Source of the DNA: Calliopsis andreniformis
Taxonomy: Eukaryota; Arthropoda; Insecta; Hymenoptera; Andrenidae
NCBI RefSeq assembly: GCF_051401765.1
Contig: NW_027480422.1
Span: 27,236,001-27,300,000, forward strand
Length of the DNA stretch: 64,000 nt
Direction of reading: 5' to 3'
Within the stretch, counting starts at the first letter, position 1. Each line of letters opens with the position of its first letter. The notes under the pieces were generated by a model. That model ran no database searches, had not been told where the DNA came from, and was given only the letters and a program-made list of their open reading frames with translations. Below are positions 26,930 through 41,300 of the stretch, piece by piece. Both the position numbers and the translations under genes were made by a program.

Positions 26930-27770
26930 TAGAAATGACTATCACTTTCACAGTGGTTGCACTCATTCCAGTTATACGATGGAAAAACTGTTGTATCTTT
27001 ATTGTATTTCATGCTTCGTGCGTTGACTTCTAAGTCGCTAGCTAATCGGTCTGGTGGAGCAACGCACTAGAGCGAAGCATAGGTTGCCCGGAACGTAGGA
27101 ATGACCATTACTTTCACACTGTTTGCAATTCATTCATATTATACGATGCAAAAACTGTTGTATTTATATTGTATTTTGTGCTTCGGGCGTTGACTTCTAA
27201 GGCCCTAACTATTCGATCTGGTGTAGCACCGCCCTAGAGTGAAGCCTAGGTTGCCTGGGACGTAGAAATGGCCATTACTTTCACACTGGATGCAATTATT
27301 CCTGTTATACGATGGAAAAACTGTTGTATTTATATAGTATGTTATGCTTCTGGCGTTGACTTCTTAGGCCCTTACTGTTCGGTCTGGTGGAACAACGCCC
27401 TAGATTGAATCCTAGGTTGCCCGGAGCGTAGAAATGACTATCACTTTCAATTTGGCTGCAAATATTCGTTTTATACGATGGAATAGCTGTTGTATTTATA
27501 TTCTGTTTTATGCTTCTGGCGTTGACTTCTTGGGCCCTAACTATTCGATCTGGTGGAGCAACGCCCTATAGCGATGCCTAGGTTGCCCGGAACGTAGAAA
27601 TGACCATTACCTTCACACTGATTGCAATTATTCATTTTATACGATGGATAAACTGTTGTATTTTTATTTCATTTTATGCTCCGGGCGTAGACTTCTAAGG
27701 CCCTAGCTATTCGTTCAGGTGGAGCAATGTCCTAGAGCGAAGACTAGGTTGCCCGGAACGTAGAAATGAC
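26930..27770. repeat. Family B block, partial copy
   Basis: Carries TAAGTCGCTAGC at 27031, with the preceding GTGGTTGCACTCATTCC monomer and the following TATATAGTATGTTATGC and AATTTGGCTGCAAATATTC monomers. After the TTCGTTCAGGTGG monomer (near 27710) it changes to a different family B order. Confidence 0.8.
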
Positions 27771-28429
27771 CATCACTTTCACACTGGTTGCAATTACTCC
27801 TGTTATACGATGGAAAAACTGCTGTATCTTTATTGTACTTTATGCTTCGGGCGTTGACTTCTAAGGCCCTAACTATTCGATCTGGTGGAGCAACGCCCTA
27901 GAGCCAAGCCTAGGTTTCCCGGAACGTAGATATGGCCGTTACTTTCACACTGGATGCAATTATTCGTTTTATACGATGGAAAAACTGTTGTACTTATTCT
28001 GTATTTTATGCTTCGGGCGTTGACATCTAAGGCCCTAACGATTCTATCTGGTGGAGCAACGCCCTCGAGTGAAGCCTAGGTTGACGGGAACGTAGAAATA
28101 ACCATAACTTGCACACCCGTTGCTATTATTCGTTTTATACGATGGAAAAACTGTTGTATTTGTATTGTATTTTATGCTTCTGGCGTTGACTTCCAAGGCC
28201 CTAACAATTCGATGTGGTGGGACAACGCCCTAGAGTGAAGCATATGTGGCCCGGAACGTAGAAATGACCATCACTTTCACACTGGTTGCAATTACTCCTG
28301 CTATACGATGGAAAATCTGTTGTATCTTTATTGTACTTTATGCTTCTGGCGTTGACTTCTTAGGCCCTTACTATTCGGTCTGGTTGAACAACGCCCTAGA
28401 TTGAAGCCTAGGTTGCCCGGAAAGTAGAA

Positions 28430-29560
28430 ATGGCTATCACTTTCACAGTGGTTGCAGTCATTCCAGTTATACGATGGAAAAACTATTGTATCTTTATTGT
28501 ATTTCATGCTTCGTGCGTTGACTTCTAAGTCGCTAGCTAATCGATCTGGTGGAGCAACGCACTAGAGCGAAGCATAGGTTGCCCGGAACGTAGGAATGAC
28601 CATTACTTTCACACTGTTTGCAATTCATTCATATTATACGATGCAAAAACTGTTGTATTTATATTGTATTTTATGCTTCGGGCGTTGACTTCTAAGGCCC
28701 TAACTATTCGATCTGGTGGAGCAACGCCCTAGAGTGAAGCCTAGGTTGCCTGGGACGTAGAAATGGCCATTACTTTCCCACTGGATGCAATTATTCCTGT
28801 TATACGATGGAAAAACTGTTGTATTTATATAGTATGTTATGCTTCTGGCGTTGACTTCTTAGGCCCTTACTGTTCGGTCTGGTGGAACAACGCCCTAGAT
28901 TGAATGCTAGGTTGCCCGGAGCGTAGAAATGACTATCACTTTCAATTTGGTTGCAAATATTTGTTTTATACGACGGAATAGCTGTTGTATTTATATTCTG
29001 TTTTATGCTTCTGGCGTTGACTTCTTAGGCCCTAACTATTCGATCTGGTGGAGCAACGCCCTATAGCGATGCCCAGGCTGCCCGGAACGTAGAAATGACC
29101 ATTACCTTCACACTGGTTGCAGTTATTCCTGTTATTTGATGGAAAAACTGTTATATTCTTATTGTATTTTATGCACCTGGTGTTGACTTCTTAGGCCCTA
29201 ACTATTCGATCTGGTGGAGCAACGCCACAGAGTTATATCTAGGATGGCCGGAACGTAGAAATGGCCGTCACTTTCACACTGGTTGCAATAATTCGCTTTA
29301 TACGATGGAACAGCTGTTGTATTTATATTGTTTTATGCTTCTGGCGATGACTTCTTAGGCCCTAGCTATTCCATCTGGTGGAGCAACACCGTAGAGTGAA
29401 GCCTAGGTTGCCCGGAACCTAGAAGTGACTATCACTTTCACACTGGTTGCAATTATTCGTGAAATACGATGGAAAAACCGTTGCATTTTCATTGTATTTT
29501 ATGCTTCGGGCGTTGACTTCTAAGGCCCTAACTCTTCCATCTGGTGCACCAACGCCCTAG
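28430..29560. repeat. Family B block, internally deleted copy
   Basis: TAAGTCGCTAGC is at 28526, only 1,495 bp (9 monomers) after the previous copy. The order matches the full block as far as the CCTATAGCGATGCCCAGG monomer (29070). It then jumps directly to the CACCTGGTGTTGAC monomer, omitting the GTAGACTTCT monomers found in between in copies 1-3. The monomer at the junction is consistent with an unequal exchange. Confidence 0.78.
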
Positions 29561-30429
29561 AGTGATGCCTAGGTGGCCGGAACGTAGAAATGACCATAAT
29601 TTTCACATCGGTTGCAATTACTCGTTTTATACGATGGAAAAACTGTTGCATTTGTTTTGTACTTTACGCTTCTGGCGTTGACTTCTAAGGCCCTAACAAT
29701 TCGTTCTGGCGGAACAACGCCCTAGAGTGAAGCCTAGGTTGCCCGGAACGTAGAAATAACCATCACTTTCACACTGGTTGCAATTACTCCTGTTATACGA
29801 TGGAAGAACTATTGAATCTTTATTGTATTTTATGCTTCGTGCGTTGACTTCTAAGGCCCTAACTATTCGGTCTGGTGGAGCAACGCCCTAGAGCCAAGCC
29901 TACGTTGCCCGGAACGTAGATATGGCCATTACTTTCACACTGGATGCAATTATTCGTTTAATACGATGGAAAAGCTGTTGTACTTATTCTGTATTTTATG
30001 CTTCGGGCGTTGACTTCTAAGGCCCTAACTATTCGATCTGGCGGAGCAAAGCCCTAGAGCCAAGCCTAGGTTGCCCGGAACGTAGATATGGCCATTACTT
30101 TCATACTGGATGCAATTAATCATTTTATACGATGGAAATACTATTGTATTTTTATTCTATTTTATGCTTCGAGCGTTGACTTCTAAGGCACTAACTATTC
30201 GATCTGGTGGAGCAGCGCCCTAGAGTGAAGCCTAGGATGCCCGGAACGTAGAACTGACCATCACTTTCACACTGGTTGCAATTACTCCCGTTATACGATG
30301 GAAAATCTGTTGTATCTTTATTGTACTTTATGCTTCTGGCGTTGACTTTTTAGGCCCTTACTATTCGATCTGGTTGAACAACGCCCTAGATTGAAGCCTA
30401 GGTTGCCCGGAGCGTAGAAATGACTATCA

Positions 30430-32200
30430 CTTTCACAGTGGTTGCAATCATTCCAGTTATACGATGGAAAAACTGTTGTATCTTTATTGTATTTCATGCT
30501 TCGTGCGTTGACTTCTAAGTCGCTAGCTAATCGATCTGGTGGAGCAACGCACTAGAGCGAAACATAGGTTGCCCGGAACGTAGGAATGACCATTACTTTC
30601 ACACTGTTTGCAATTCATTCATATTATACGATGCAAAAACTGTTGTATTTATATTGTATTTTATGCTTCGGGCGTTGACTTCTAAGGCCCTAACTGTTCG
30701 ATCTGGTGGAGCAACGCCGTAGAGTGAAGCCTAGGTTGCCTGGGACGTAGAAATGGCCATTACTTTCACACTGGATGCAATTATTCCTGTTATACGATGG
30801 AAAAACTGTTGTATTTATATAGTATGTTATGCTTCTGGCGTTGACTTCTTAGGCCCTTACTGTTCGGTCTGGTGGAACAACGCCCTAGATTGAATCCTAG
30901 GTTGCCAGGAGCGTAGAAATGACTATCACTTTCAATTTGGTTGCAAATATTCGTTTTATACGATGGAATAGCTGTTGTATTTATATTCTGTTTAATGCTT
31001 CTGGCGTTGACTTCTTAGGCCCTAACTATTCGATCTGGTGGAGCAACGCCCTATAGCGATGCCTAGGTTGCCGGGAACGTAGAAATGACCATTACCTTCA
31101 CACTGATTGCAATTATTCATTTTATACGATGGATATACTGTTGTATTTTTATTTTATTTTATGCTCCGGGCGTAGACTTCTAAGGCCCTAGGTATTCGTT
31201 CAGGTGGAGCAACGTCCTAGAGCGAAGCCTAGGTTGCCCGGAACGTAGAAATGACCATTACCTTCACACTGATTGCAATTATTCATTTTAAACGATGGAA
31301 AAACAGTTGTATTTTTATTGCATTTTATGCTCCGGGCGTAGACTTCTATGGCCCTAGCTATTCGATCTGGTGTAGCAACGCTCTAGAGTGAAGCCTAGGT
31401 TGCCCGGAACGCAGAAATGACGATTACCTTCACACTGATTGCAATTATTCATTTTATACGATGGAAAAACTATTGTATTTTTATTGTATTTTATGCTTCT
31501 GGCGTTGACATCTTAGTCCCTTACTATTGGATCTGGTGGAACAACGACCTAGTGTGGAGCCCAGGTTGCCCGGAACGTAGAAATGACCATTAACTTCACA
31601 CTGGTTGCAGTTATTCCTGTTATTTGATGGAAAAACTGTTGTATTCTTATTGTATTTTATGCACCTGGTGTTGACTTCTGAGGCCCTAACTATTCGATCT
31701 GGTGGAGCAACTCCACAGAGTTATATCTAGGATGGCCGGAACGTAGAAATGGCCGTCACTTTCACACTGGTTGCAATAATTCGCTTTATACGATGGAACA
31801 GCTGTTGTATTTATATTGTTTTATGCTTCTGGCGATGACTTCTTAGGCCCTAGCTATTCGATCTGGTGGAGCAACACCGTAGAGTGAAGCCTAGGTTGCC
31901 CGGAACCTAGAAGTAACTATCACTTTCACACTGGTTGCAATTATTCGTGTAATACGATGGAAAAACCGTTGCATTTTCATTGTATTTTAAGCTTCGGGCG
32001 TTGACTTCTAAGGCCCTAACTATTCTGTCTGGTGGAGCAACGCCCTAGAGCCAAGCCTAGGTTGCCCGGAACGTAGATATGGCCATTACTTTCATACTGG
32101 ATGCAATTATTCATTTTATACGATGGAAATACTATTGTATTTTTATTCTATTTTATGCTTCGAGCGTTGACTTCTAAGGCACTAACTATTCGATCTGGTG
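30430..32200. repeat. Family B block, copy 3
   Basis: TAAGTCGCTAGC is at 30516. It matches copy 2 over about 1.77 kb at an offset of 7,299 bp, with scattered substitutions (for example ATTAACTTCAC near 31590 where copy 2 has ATTACCTTCAC). Confidence 0.87.
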
Positions 32201-32849
32201 GAGCAACGCCCTAGAGTGAAGCCTAGGTTGCCCGGAACGTAGAAATGACCATCACTTTCACACTGGTTGCAATTACTCCCGTTATACGATGGAAAAACTG
32301 TTGTATCTTTATTGTATTTTATGCTTCGGGCGTTGACTTCTAAGGCCCTTACTATTCGATCTGGTGGAGCAACGCCCTAGAGCCAAGCCTAGGTTGCCCG
32401 GAACGTAGATATGGCCATAACTTTCACACCCGTTGCTATTATTCGTTTTATACGATGGAAAAACTGTTGTATTTGTTTTGTATTTTATGCTTCTGGCGTA
32501 GACTTCCAAGGCCCTATCAATTCGATGTGGTGGAACAACGCCCTAGAGTGAAGCATAGGTTGCCCGGAACGTAGAAATGACTATCACTTTCACACTGGTT
32601 GCTATTACTCCTGTTATACGATGGAAAATCTGTTGTATCTTTATTGTACTTTATGCTTCGGGCGTTGACTTCTAAGGCACTAACTGTTCGATCTGGTGGA
32701 GCAACGCCCTAGAGTGAAGCCTAGGTTGCCGGAACGTAGAAATGGCTATTACTTTCACACTGGATGCAATTATTCGTTTTATACGATGGAAAAACTGTTG
32801 TACTTATATTGTATTTTATGTTTCCGGCGTTGACTTCTTAGGCCCTTAC

Positions 32850-32992
32850 TATTCGATCTTGTGGGGCAACGCCCTAGAGTGAAGCCTAGGTTGCCCGTTC
32901 ACACCGGATGCAATTATTCGTTAATACGAATGAAGAACTGTTGTATTTATATTGTATTTTATGCTTCTGGCGTTCACTCCGTTGGCGCTAAC
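32850..32992. repeat. Shortened 143-bp monomer
   Basis: The distance between successive TATTCG starts is 143 bp instead of 166. About 22 bases are missing between TTGCCCG and TTCACACC (near 32897), removing the normally well conserved GAACGTAGAAATGACC stretch. One further base is lost near TTAATACGAATG. This is the largest non-monomeric deletion I noticed in the window. Confidence 0.88.
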
Positions 32993-32999
32993 TATTCGA

Positions 33000-35900
33000 T
33001 CTGGTGGAGCAACGCCCTAGAGTCAAGCCTAGGTTGCCCGGAACGTAGAAATGACAATAACTTTCACACTGGTTGCAACTATTCGTTTTATACGATGGAA
33101 AAGCTGTTGTATTTATTTTGTATTTTACGCTCCGGGCGTAGACTTCTAAGGCCCCAACTATTCGATCTGGTCGAGGAACACCCTAGAGTGAAGCCTAGGT
33201 TGCCCGGAACGTAGAAATGACCAGGACCTTCACACTGGTTTTAGTTATTCCTGTTATACGATGGAAAAGCTATTGTATTTAAATTGTATTTTATGCTCCT
33301 GGTGTTGACTTCTTAGGCCCCAACTATTCGATCTGGTGGAGCAACGCCTCAGAGTTATACCTAGGATTCCCGGAACGTAGAAATGGCCATCACTTTTTAA
33401 CACTGTTTGCAATTATTCATTTTATACGATGGAAAAACCGTTGTATTTATATTGTATTTTATTCTACTGGCGTCGACTTCGTAGGCCCTAACTATTCGAT
33501 CTGGTGGAACAACGCCCTAGAGTCAAGCCTAGTTTGCCCGGAACGTAGAAATGACTACAACTTTCACACTGGTTGCGATTATTCCACTTATACCATGGAG
33601 AATCTGTTGTATTTATATTGTATTTTATGCTTCTGGCGTTGACTTCTAAGGCCGTGGCTATTCGATGTTATAGAGCAACGCCCTAGAGTGAAGACTAGGT
33701 TGCCCGGAACTTAGATATGACCATAACTTTCACACCGGTTGCAATTATTCGTTTTATACGATGGAAAAACTGTTGTATTTGTTTTGTATTTTATGCTTCT
33801 GGCGTTGACTTCTAAGGCCGTAGCTATTCGATGTGGCGGACCAACGCCCTAGAGTGAAGACTAGGTTGCCCGGAACGTAGATATGACCATAACTTTCACA
33901 CTGGTTGCAGTTATTCTTGTTATACGACGGAAAAACTGTTGCATTTTTATTGCATTTTATGCTTCTGGCGTTGAATTCTAAGTCCCTAACTATGCGATCT
34001 GGTGGAGCAACGCCCTACAGTTAAGCCTAGGTTGCCCGGAACGTTGAAATGGCCATTACCTTCACACTGCTTGCAATTATAGAATTTATATGATGGAAAA
34101 ACTGTTATACTTATGTTGAATTTTATTCTTCTGGCGATGAATTCTAAGTCCCTAGCTATTCGATCTGGTGTAGCAACGCCCTAGAGTGAAGCCTAGGTTA
34201 CCCGGAACATAGAAATGACCAGTACTTTCACTGGTTGCAGCTTTCCCGTTATACGATGAAAAACTGTTGCATTTTTATTGTATTTTATGCTTCTGGCGTT
34301 GTATTCAAAGTTCCTAGCTTTTCGACCTGGCGGAGCAACGCACTGGAGTTAAGCCTAGGTTGCCCGGAAGGTAGAAATGACCATTACCTTCACACTGCTT
34401 GCAATTATACATTTTATACGGTGGAAAAACTGTTATACTTATGTTGTATTTTATTCTTCTGGCGTTGAATTCTAAGTCCCTAGCTATTCGATCTGGTGGA
34501 GCAACGCCCTAGAGTGAAGCCTAGGTTACCCGGAACGTAGAAATGACCTTTACTTTCACACTGTTTGCAAATATACGTTATATACGATGGAAAAGCTGTT
34601 GTACTTATATTTTATTTTATGCTTATGGCGTTGAGTTCTAAGGCCCTAACTATTCGATCTGTTAGAGCATCGCCCTAGAGTGAAGCCTAGATTGCCCGGA
34701 ACGTATAAATGACCATTACTTTCACACTGTTTGAAATTATTCATTTTATACGATGGGAACACTGTTATACTTATGTTGCATTTTATTCTTCTGGCGTTGA
34801 ATTCTAAGTCCCTAGCTATTCCATCTGGTGCAGCAAAGCTCTAGAGTGAAGCCTAGGTTACCCGGAACATAGAAATGACCAGTACCTTCACACTGTTTGA
34901 AATTATTCATTTTATACGATGGAAAAACTGTTGTACTTATGTTGTACTTTATGCTTCTGGCGATGACTTCTTAGGCCCTAGCTATTCGATCTGGTGGAGC
35001 AACACCGTAGAGTGAAGCCTAGGTTGCCCGGAACCTAGAAGTAACTATCACTTTCACACTGGTTGCAATTATTCGTGTAATACGATGGAAAAACCGTTGC
35101 ATTTTCATTGTATTTTATGCTTCGGGCGTTGACTTCTAAGGCCCTAACTATTCGATCTGGTGGAGCAACGCCCTAGAGTGAAGCCTAGGTTGCCCGAAAC
35201 GTAGAAATGACCATAACTTTCACACTGGTTTCAATTATTCGTTTTATACAATGGAAGAACTGTTCTGTTTATTTTGTATTTTATGCTTCGGGCGTTGACT
35301 TCTAAGGCCCTAACTATTCGATCTGGTGGAGCAACGCCCTAGAGTGAAGCCTAGGTTGCCCGGAACGTAGAAATGACCATTACCTTCACACTGTTTGCGA
35401 TTATTCATTTGATACGCTGGAAAAACTGTTCTATTTATTTCGTATTTCATGCTTCGGGCGTTAACTTCTAAGGCCCTAACTATTCGATCTGGTGGAGCAA
35501 CGCCCTACAGTCAAGCCTAGGTTGCCCGGAACGTAGAAATAACCATTACCTTCACACTGTTTGCGATTATTCATTTTATACGATGGTAAAACTGTTGTAC
35601 TTAGGTTGTATTGTAATCTTCTGGCGTTGAGTTCTAAGTCCCTAGCTGTTCCATCTGGTGGAGCAACGCCCTAGAGTGAAGCCTAGGTTGCACGGAACGT
35701 AGAAATGACCAGTACTTTCACACTGGTTGCAGTTATTCCTGTTATACGACGGAAAAACTGTTGCATTTTTATTGCATTTTATGCTTCTGGCGTTGAATTC
35801 TAAGTCCCTAACTATGCGATCTGGTGAAGCAACGCCCTACAGTTAAGCCTCGGTTGCCCGGAACGTAGAAATGACCTTTACTTTCAGACTGTTTGCAAAT

Positions 35901-38330
35901 ATACATTATATACGGTGGAAAAGCTGTTGTATTTATATTGTATCTTATGCTTATGGCGTTGACTTCTAAGGCCCTATCTATTCGATCTGGTGGAGCAACG
36001 CCCTAGAGTGAAGCCTAGATTGCCCGGAACGTATAAATGACCATTACTTTCACACTGTTTGTAATTATTCAATTATATGATGCAAAAACTGTTGTACTTA
36101 TGTTGTATTTTATGCTTCTGGCGTTGAATACTAAGTCCCCAGCTATTCTATCTGGTGGAGCAGTTCTCTAGAGTAAAGCCTAGGTTGCCCGGAACGTAGA
36201 AATGACCATTACCTTCACACTGCTTGCAATTATACATTTTATACGGTGGAAAAACTGTTATACTTATGTTGTATTTTATTCTTCTGGCGTTGAATTCTAA
36301 GTCCCTAGCTATACGATCTGGTGGAGCAACGCCCTAGAGTGAAGCCTAGGTTACCCGGAACATAGAAATGACCAGTACTTTCACACTGGGTGCAGTTCGC
36401 CGTGTTATACAATGGAAAAACTGTTGCATTTTTATTGTATTTTATGCTTCTGGCGTTGTATTCAATGTCCCTAACTATTCGATCTGGTGGAGCAACGCCC
36501 TCGAGTTAAGCCAAGGTTGACCGGAACGTAGAAATGACCATTATCTTCACACTGCTTGCGATTACTCACTTAATACGCTGGAAAAACTGTTCTATTTATT
36601 TCGTATTTCATGCCTCGGGTGTTTCTTCTAAGGCCCTAACGATTCGATCTGGTGGTGCAACGCCCTACAGTTAAGCCTAGTGTGCCCGGAACGTAGAAAT
36701 GACCTTTAGTTTCGGACTGTTTGCAAATATACATTATATACGGTGGAAAAGCTGTTGTATTTATATTGTATCTTATGCTTATGGCGTTGACTTCTAGGGC
36801 CCTATCTATTCGATCTGGTGGAGCAACGCCCTAGAGTGAAGCCTAGATTGCCCGGAACGAATAAATGACCATTACTTTCACACTGTTTGTAATTATTCAT
36901 TTTATATGATGCAAAAACTGTTGTACTTATGTTGTATTTTATGCTTCTGGCGTTGAATTCTAAGTCCCCAGCTATTCTATCTGGTGGAGCAGTTCTCTAG
37001 AGTAAAGCCTAGGTTGCCCGGAAAGTAGAAATGACCATTACCTTCACACTGCTTGCAATTATACATTTTATACGGTGGAAAAACTGTTATACTTATGTTG
37101 TATTTTATTCTTCTGGCGTTGAATTCTAAGTCCCTAGCTATTCGATCAGGTGGAGCAACGCCCTAGAGTGAAGCCTAGGTTACCCGGAACGTAGAAATGA
37201 CCTTTACTTTCACACTGTTTGCAAATATACGTTATATACGATGGAAAAGCTGTTGTATTTATATTTTATTTTATGCTTATGGCGTTGAGTTCTAAGGCCC
37301 TAACTATTCGATCTGTTGGAGCAACGCGCTAGAGTGAAGCCTAGATTGCCCGGAACGTATAAATGACCATTACTTTCACACTGTTTGAAATTATTCATTT
37401 TATACGATGGAAAAACTGTTGTACTTATGTTGTACTTTATGCTTCTGGCGTTGAATTCTAAGTCCCTAGCTATTCGATCTGGGGGAGCAACGCCCTAGGG
37501 TGAAGACTAGGTTACCCGGAACGTAGATATGACCATACCTTTCACAATGTTTGCAAATACACATTATATACGATGGAAAAGCTGTTGTATTTATATTGTA
37601 TTTTATGCTTCTGGCGTTGTCTTCTTAGGCCCTAACTATTCGATCTTGTGGAGCAGTGCTCTAGAGTAAAGCCTAGGTTGCCCGGAAAGTAGAAATGACC
37701 ATTACCTTCACACTGCTTGCAATTATACATTTTATACGATGGGAACACTGTTATACTTATGTTGCATTTTATTCTTCTGGCGTTGAATTCTAAGTCCCTA
37801 GCTATTCGATCTGGTGCAGCAAAGCTCTAGAGTGAAGCCTAGGTTACCCGGAACATAGAAATGACCAGTACCTTCACACTGGTTGCAGTTATTCCTGTTA
37901 TACAATGGAAAAACTGTTGCATTTTTATTGTATTTTATGCTTCTGGCGTTGTATTCAAGGTCCCTAACTATTAGATCTGGAGGAGCAACGCCCTGGAGTT
38001 AAGCCAAGGTTGCCCGGAACGTAGAAATGACCATTACTTTCAAACTGGTTGCAATTATTCATTTTATAGGATGGAAAAACTGTTGTATTTTTATTGTATT
38101 TTATGCTTCTGGCGTTGACTTCTAAGTCCCTAGCTATTCGATCTGGTGGAGCAACGCCCTTAAGCGAATCCTAGGTAGCCCGGATCGTAGAAATGACCAT
38201 AACTTTCACACTGGTTTCAATTATTCGTTTTATACAATGTAAGAACTGTTCTATTTATTTTGTATTTTATGTTTCGGGCGTTGACTTCTAAGGCCCTAAC
38301 TATTCGATCTGGCGGAGCAACGCCCTAGAG
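33000..38330. repeat. Transition from family B to family C satellite
   Basis: From about 33.9 kb monomers take on the GAATTCTAAGTCCCTAGC tail, often with TTATACTTATGTTG or TTGTACTTATGTTG, typical of family C. Local duplications include 36000-36180 with 36830-37010 (about 830 bp, five monomers). No gene or inserted element is visible. Confidence 0.88.
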
Positions 38331-41300
38331 TGAAGCCTAGGTTGCCCGGAACGTAGAAATGACCATTACCTTCACACTGTTTGCGATTATTCATTTGATA
38401 CGCTGGAAAAACTGTTCTATTTCTTTCGTATTTCATGCTTCGGGCGTTAACTTCTAAGGCCCTAACTATTCGATCTGGTGGAGCAACGCCCTACTGTTAA
38501 GCCTAGGTTGCCCGGAACGTAGAAATGACCATTACCTTCACACTGTTTGCGATTATTCATTTTATACGATGGTAAAACTGTTGTACTTAGGTTGTATTGT
38601 AATCGTCTGGCGTTGAGTTCTAAGTCCCTGGCTGTTCCATCTGGTGAAGCAACGCCCTAGAGTGAAGCATAGGTTGCCCGGAACGTAGAAATGACCAGTA
38701 CATTCACACTGGTTGCAGTTATTCCTGTTATACGACGGAAAAACTGTTGCAGTTTTATTGCATTTTATGCTTCTGGCGTTGAATTCTAAGTCCCTAACTA
38801 TGCGATCTGGTGGAGCAACGCCCTACAGTTAAGCCTAGGTTGCCCGGAACGTTGAAATGACCATTACCTTCACACTGCTTGCAATTATACATTTTATATG
38901 ATGGAAAAACTGTTATACTTATGTTGAATTTTATTCTTCTGGCGATGAATTCTAAGTCCCTAGCTATTCGATCTGGTGTAGCAACGCCCTAGAGTGAAGC
39001 CTAGGTTACCCGGAACATAGAAATGACCTTTACTTTCACACTGTTTGCAAATATACGTTATATACGATGGAAAAGCTGTTGTATTTATATTTTATTTTAT
39101 GCTTATGGCGTTGAGTTCTAAGGCCCTAACTATTCGATCTGTTGGAGCAACGCCCTAGAGTGAAGCCTAGATTGCCCGGAACGTATAAATGACCATAACT
39201 TTCACACTGTTTGAAATTATTCATTTTATACGATGGAGAAACTGTTGTACTTATGTTGTACTTTATGCTTCTGGCGTTGAATTCTAAGTCCCTAGCTATT
39301 CGATCTGGGGGAGCAACGCCCTGGAGTTAAGCCAAGGTTGCCCGGAACGTAGAAATGACCATTACTTTCAAACTGGTTGCAATTATTCGTTTTATAGGAT
39401 GGAAAAACTGTTGTATTTTTATTGTATTTAATGCTTCCCGCGTTGACTTATAAGTCCCTAGCTATTCGATCAGGTGGGGCAACGCCCTTAAGCGAAGCCT
39501 AGGTTGCCCGGAACGTAGAAATGCCCTGTACATTCACACTGGTTGCAATTATTCCTGTTATACGATGGAAAAACTGTTGTACCTATGTTGTATTTTATGT
39601 TTCTGGCTTTGAATTCTAAGTCCCTAACTATTCGATCTGGTGGAGCAACGCCCTGGAGTGAAGCCTAGGTTGCCCGGAACGTAGAAATGACCATAACATT
39701 CATACTGGTTGCAACTATTCGTTTTATAGGTTGGAAAAACTGTTGTATTTATATTTCATTTTATGCTTCTGGCGTTGATTTCTAAGTCCCTAGCTATTCG
39801 ATCTGGTGGACCAACGCCCTAGAGTGGAGCCTAGGTTGCCCGGAACGTAGAAATGACCATCACCTTCACTCTGGTTGCAATTATTCTTGTTATACGATGG
39901 AAAAACTGTTGTATTTATTTGTATTTTATGCCTCTGGCGTTGACTCCAAAGGACGTAGCTATTCGATGTGGTGGAGTAACGCCCTAGAAGGAAGCCTAGG
40001 TTGCCCGGAACGTAGAAATGACCATGCCTTTCACACTGTTTGCAATTATTCCTGTTATACGGTGGTAAAGCTGTTGTATTTATATTGTATTTAATGCTTC
40101 TGGCGTTGACTTCTAAGGCCATAGCTATTCGATGTGGTCGAGCAACGCCCTAGAGTGAAGCCTAGGTTGCCCGGAACGTAGAAATGACCATTACTTCCAC
40201 ACTGTTTGCAATTATTCATATTATACAGTGGAGAACTGTTGTATTTATATTGTATTTTATGCTTCTGGCATTGACTTCTAAGGCTCTAACTATTCGATGT
40301 GGTGGAGCAACGACCTAGTGTGAAGCCTAGGTTGCCCGGAACGTAGAAATGACCATAGCTTTCACACTGGTTGCAATTATTCCTGTTATACAAGGGAAAA
40401 ACTGTTGTACTTATATTGTATTTTATGCTTCTGGCGTTGACTTCTTAGGCCCTAACTATTCGATCTGGTGGAGCAACGCCCTAGAATGAAGCCTAGGTTG
40501 CCCGGAACGTGGAAGCGACCATTGCCTTCACACTGTCTGCGATTATTCATTTTATACGATGGTAAAACTGTCGTACTTAAGTTGTATTTTATTCTTCTGG
40601 CGTTGAATTCTAAGTCCCTAGCTATTCCATGTGGTGGAGCAACGCCCTAGAGTGAAGCCTAGGTTGCCCGGAACGTAGAAATGACCAGTACTTTCACACT
40701 GGTTGCAGTTATTCCTGTTATACGACGGAAAAACTGTTGCATTTTTATTGCATTTTATGCTTCTGGCGTTGAATTCATAGTCCCTAACTATGCGATCTGG
40801 TGGAGCAACGCCCTACAGTTAAGCCTAGGTTGCCCGGAACGTAGAAATGACCATTACCTTCACACTGCTTGCAATTATACATACTATACGATGGATAAAC
40901 TGTTATACTTATGTTGTATTTTATTCTTCTGGCGTTGAATTCTAAGTCCCTAGCTATTCGATCTGGCGCAGCAAAGCTCTAGAGTGAAGCCTAGGTTACC
41001 CGGAACATAGAAATGACCAGTACTTTCAAACTGGTTGCAATTATTCCTTTTATAGGATGGAAAAACTGTTGTATTTTTATTGTATTTTATGCTTCTGGCG
41101 TTGACTTCTAAGTCCCTAGCTATTCGATCTGGTGGAGCAACGCCCTTAAGCGAATCCTAGGTAGCCCGGATCGTAGAAATGACCTGTACTTTCACACTGG
41201 TTTCAATTATTCGTTTTATACAATGGAAAAACAGTTCCATTTATTTTGTATTTTATGCTTCGGGCGTTGACTTCTAAGGCCCTAACTAATCGATCTGGTG

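Larger units (their letters stand above)
16000..33000. repeat. Satellite family B region
   Basis: Monomers mainly have the AAGGCCCTAAC tail and TTCGATCTGG head, often with CTTCGGGCGTTGAC or CTCCGGGCGTAGAC. The order is irregular except for a recurring block of about 1.7 kb (listed separately) and short local duplications such as 20240-20400 with 21567-21727 and 21982-22341 with 24802-25161. Periodicity is unbroken and no gene is visible. Confidence 0.9.
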
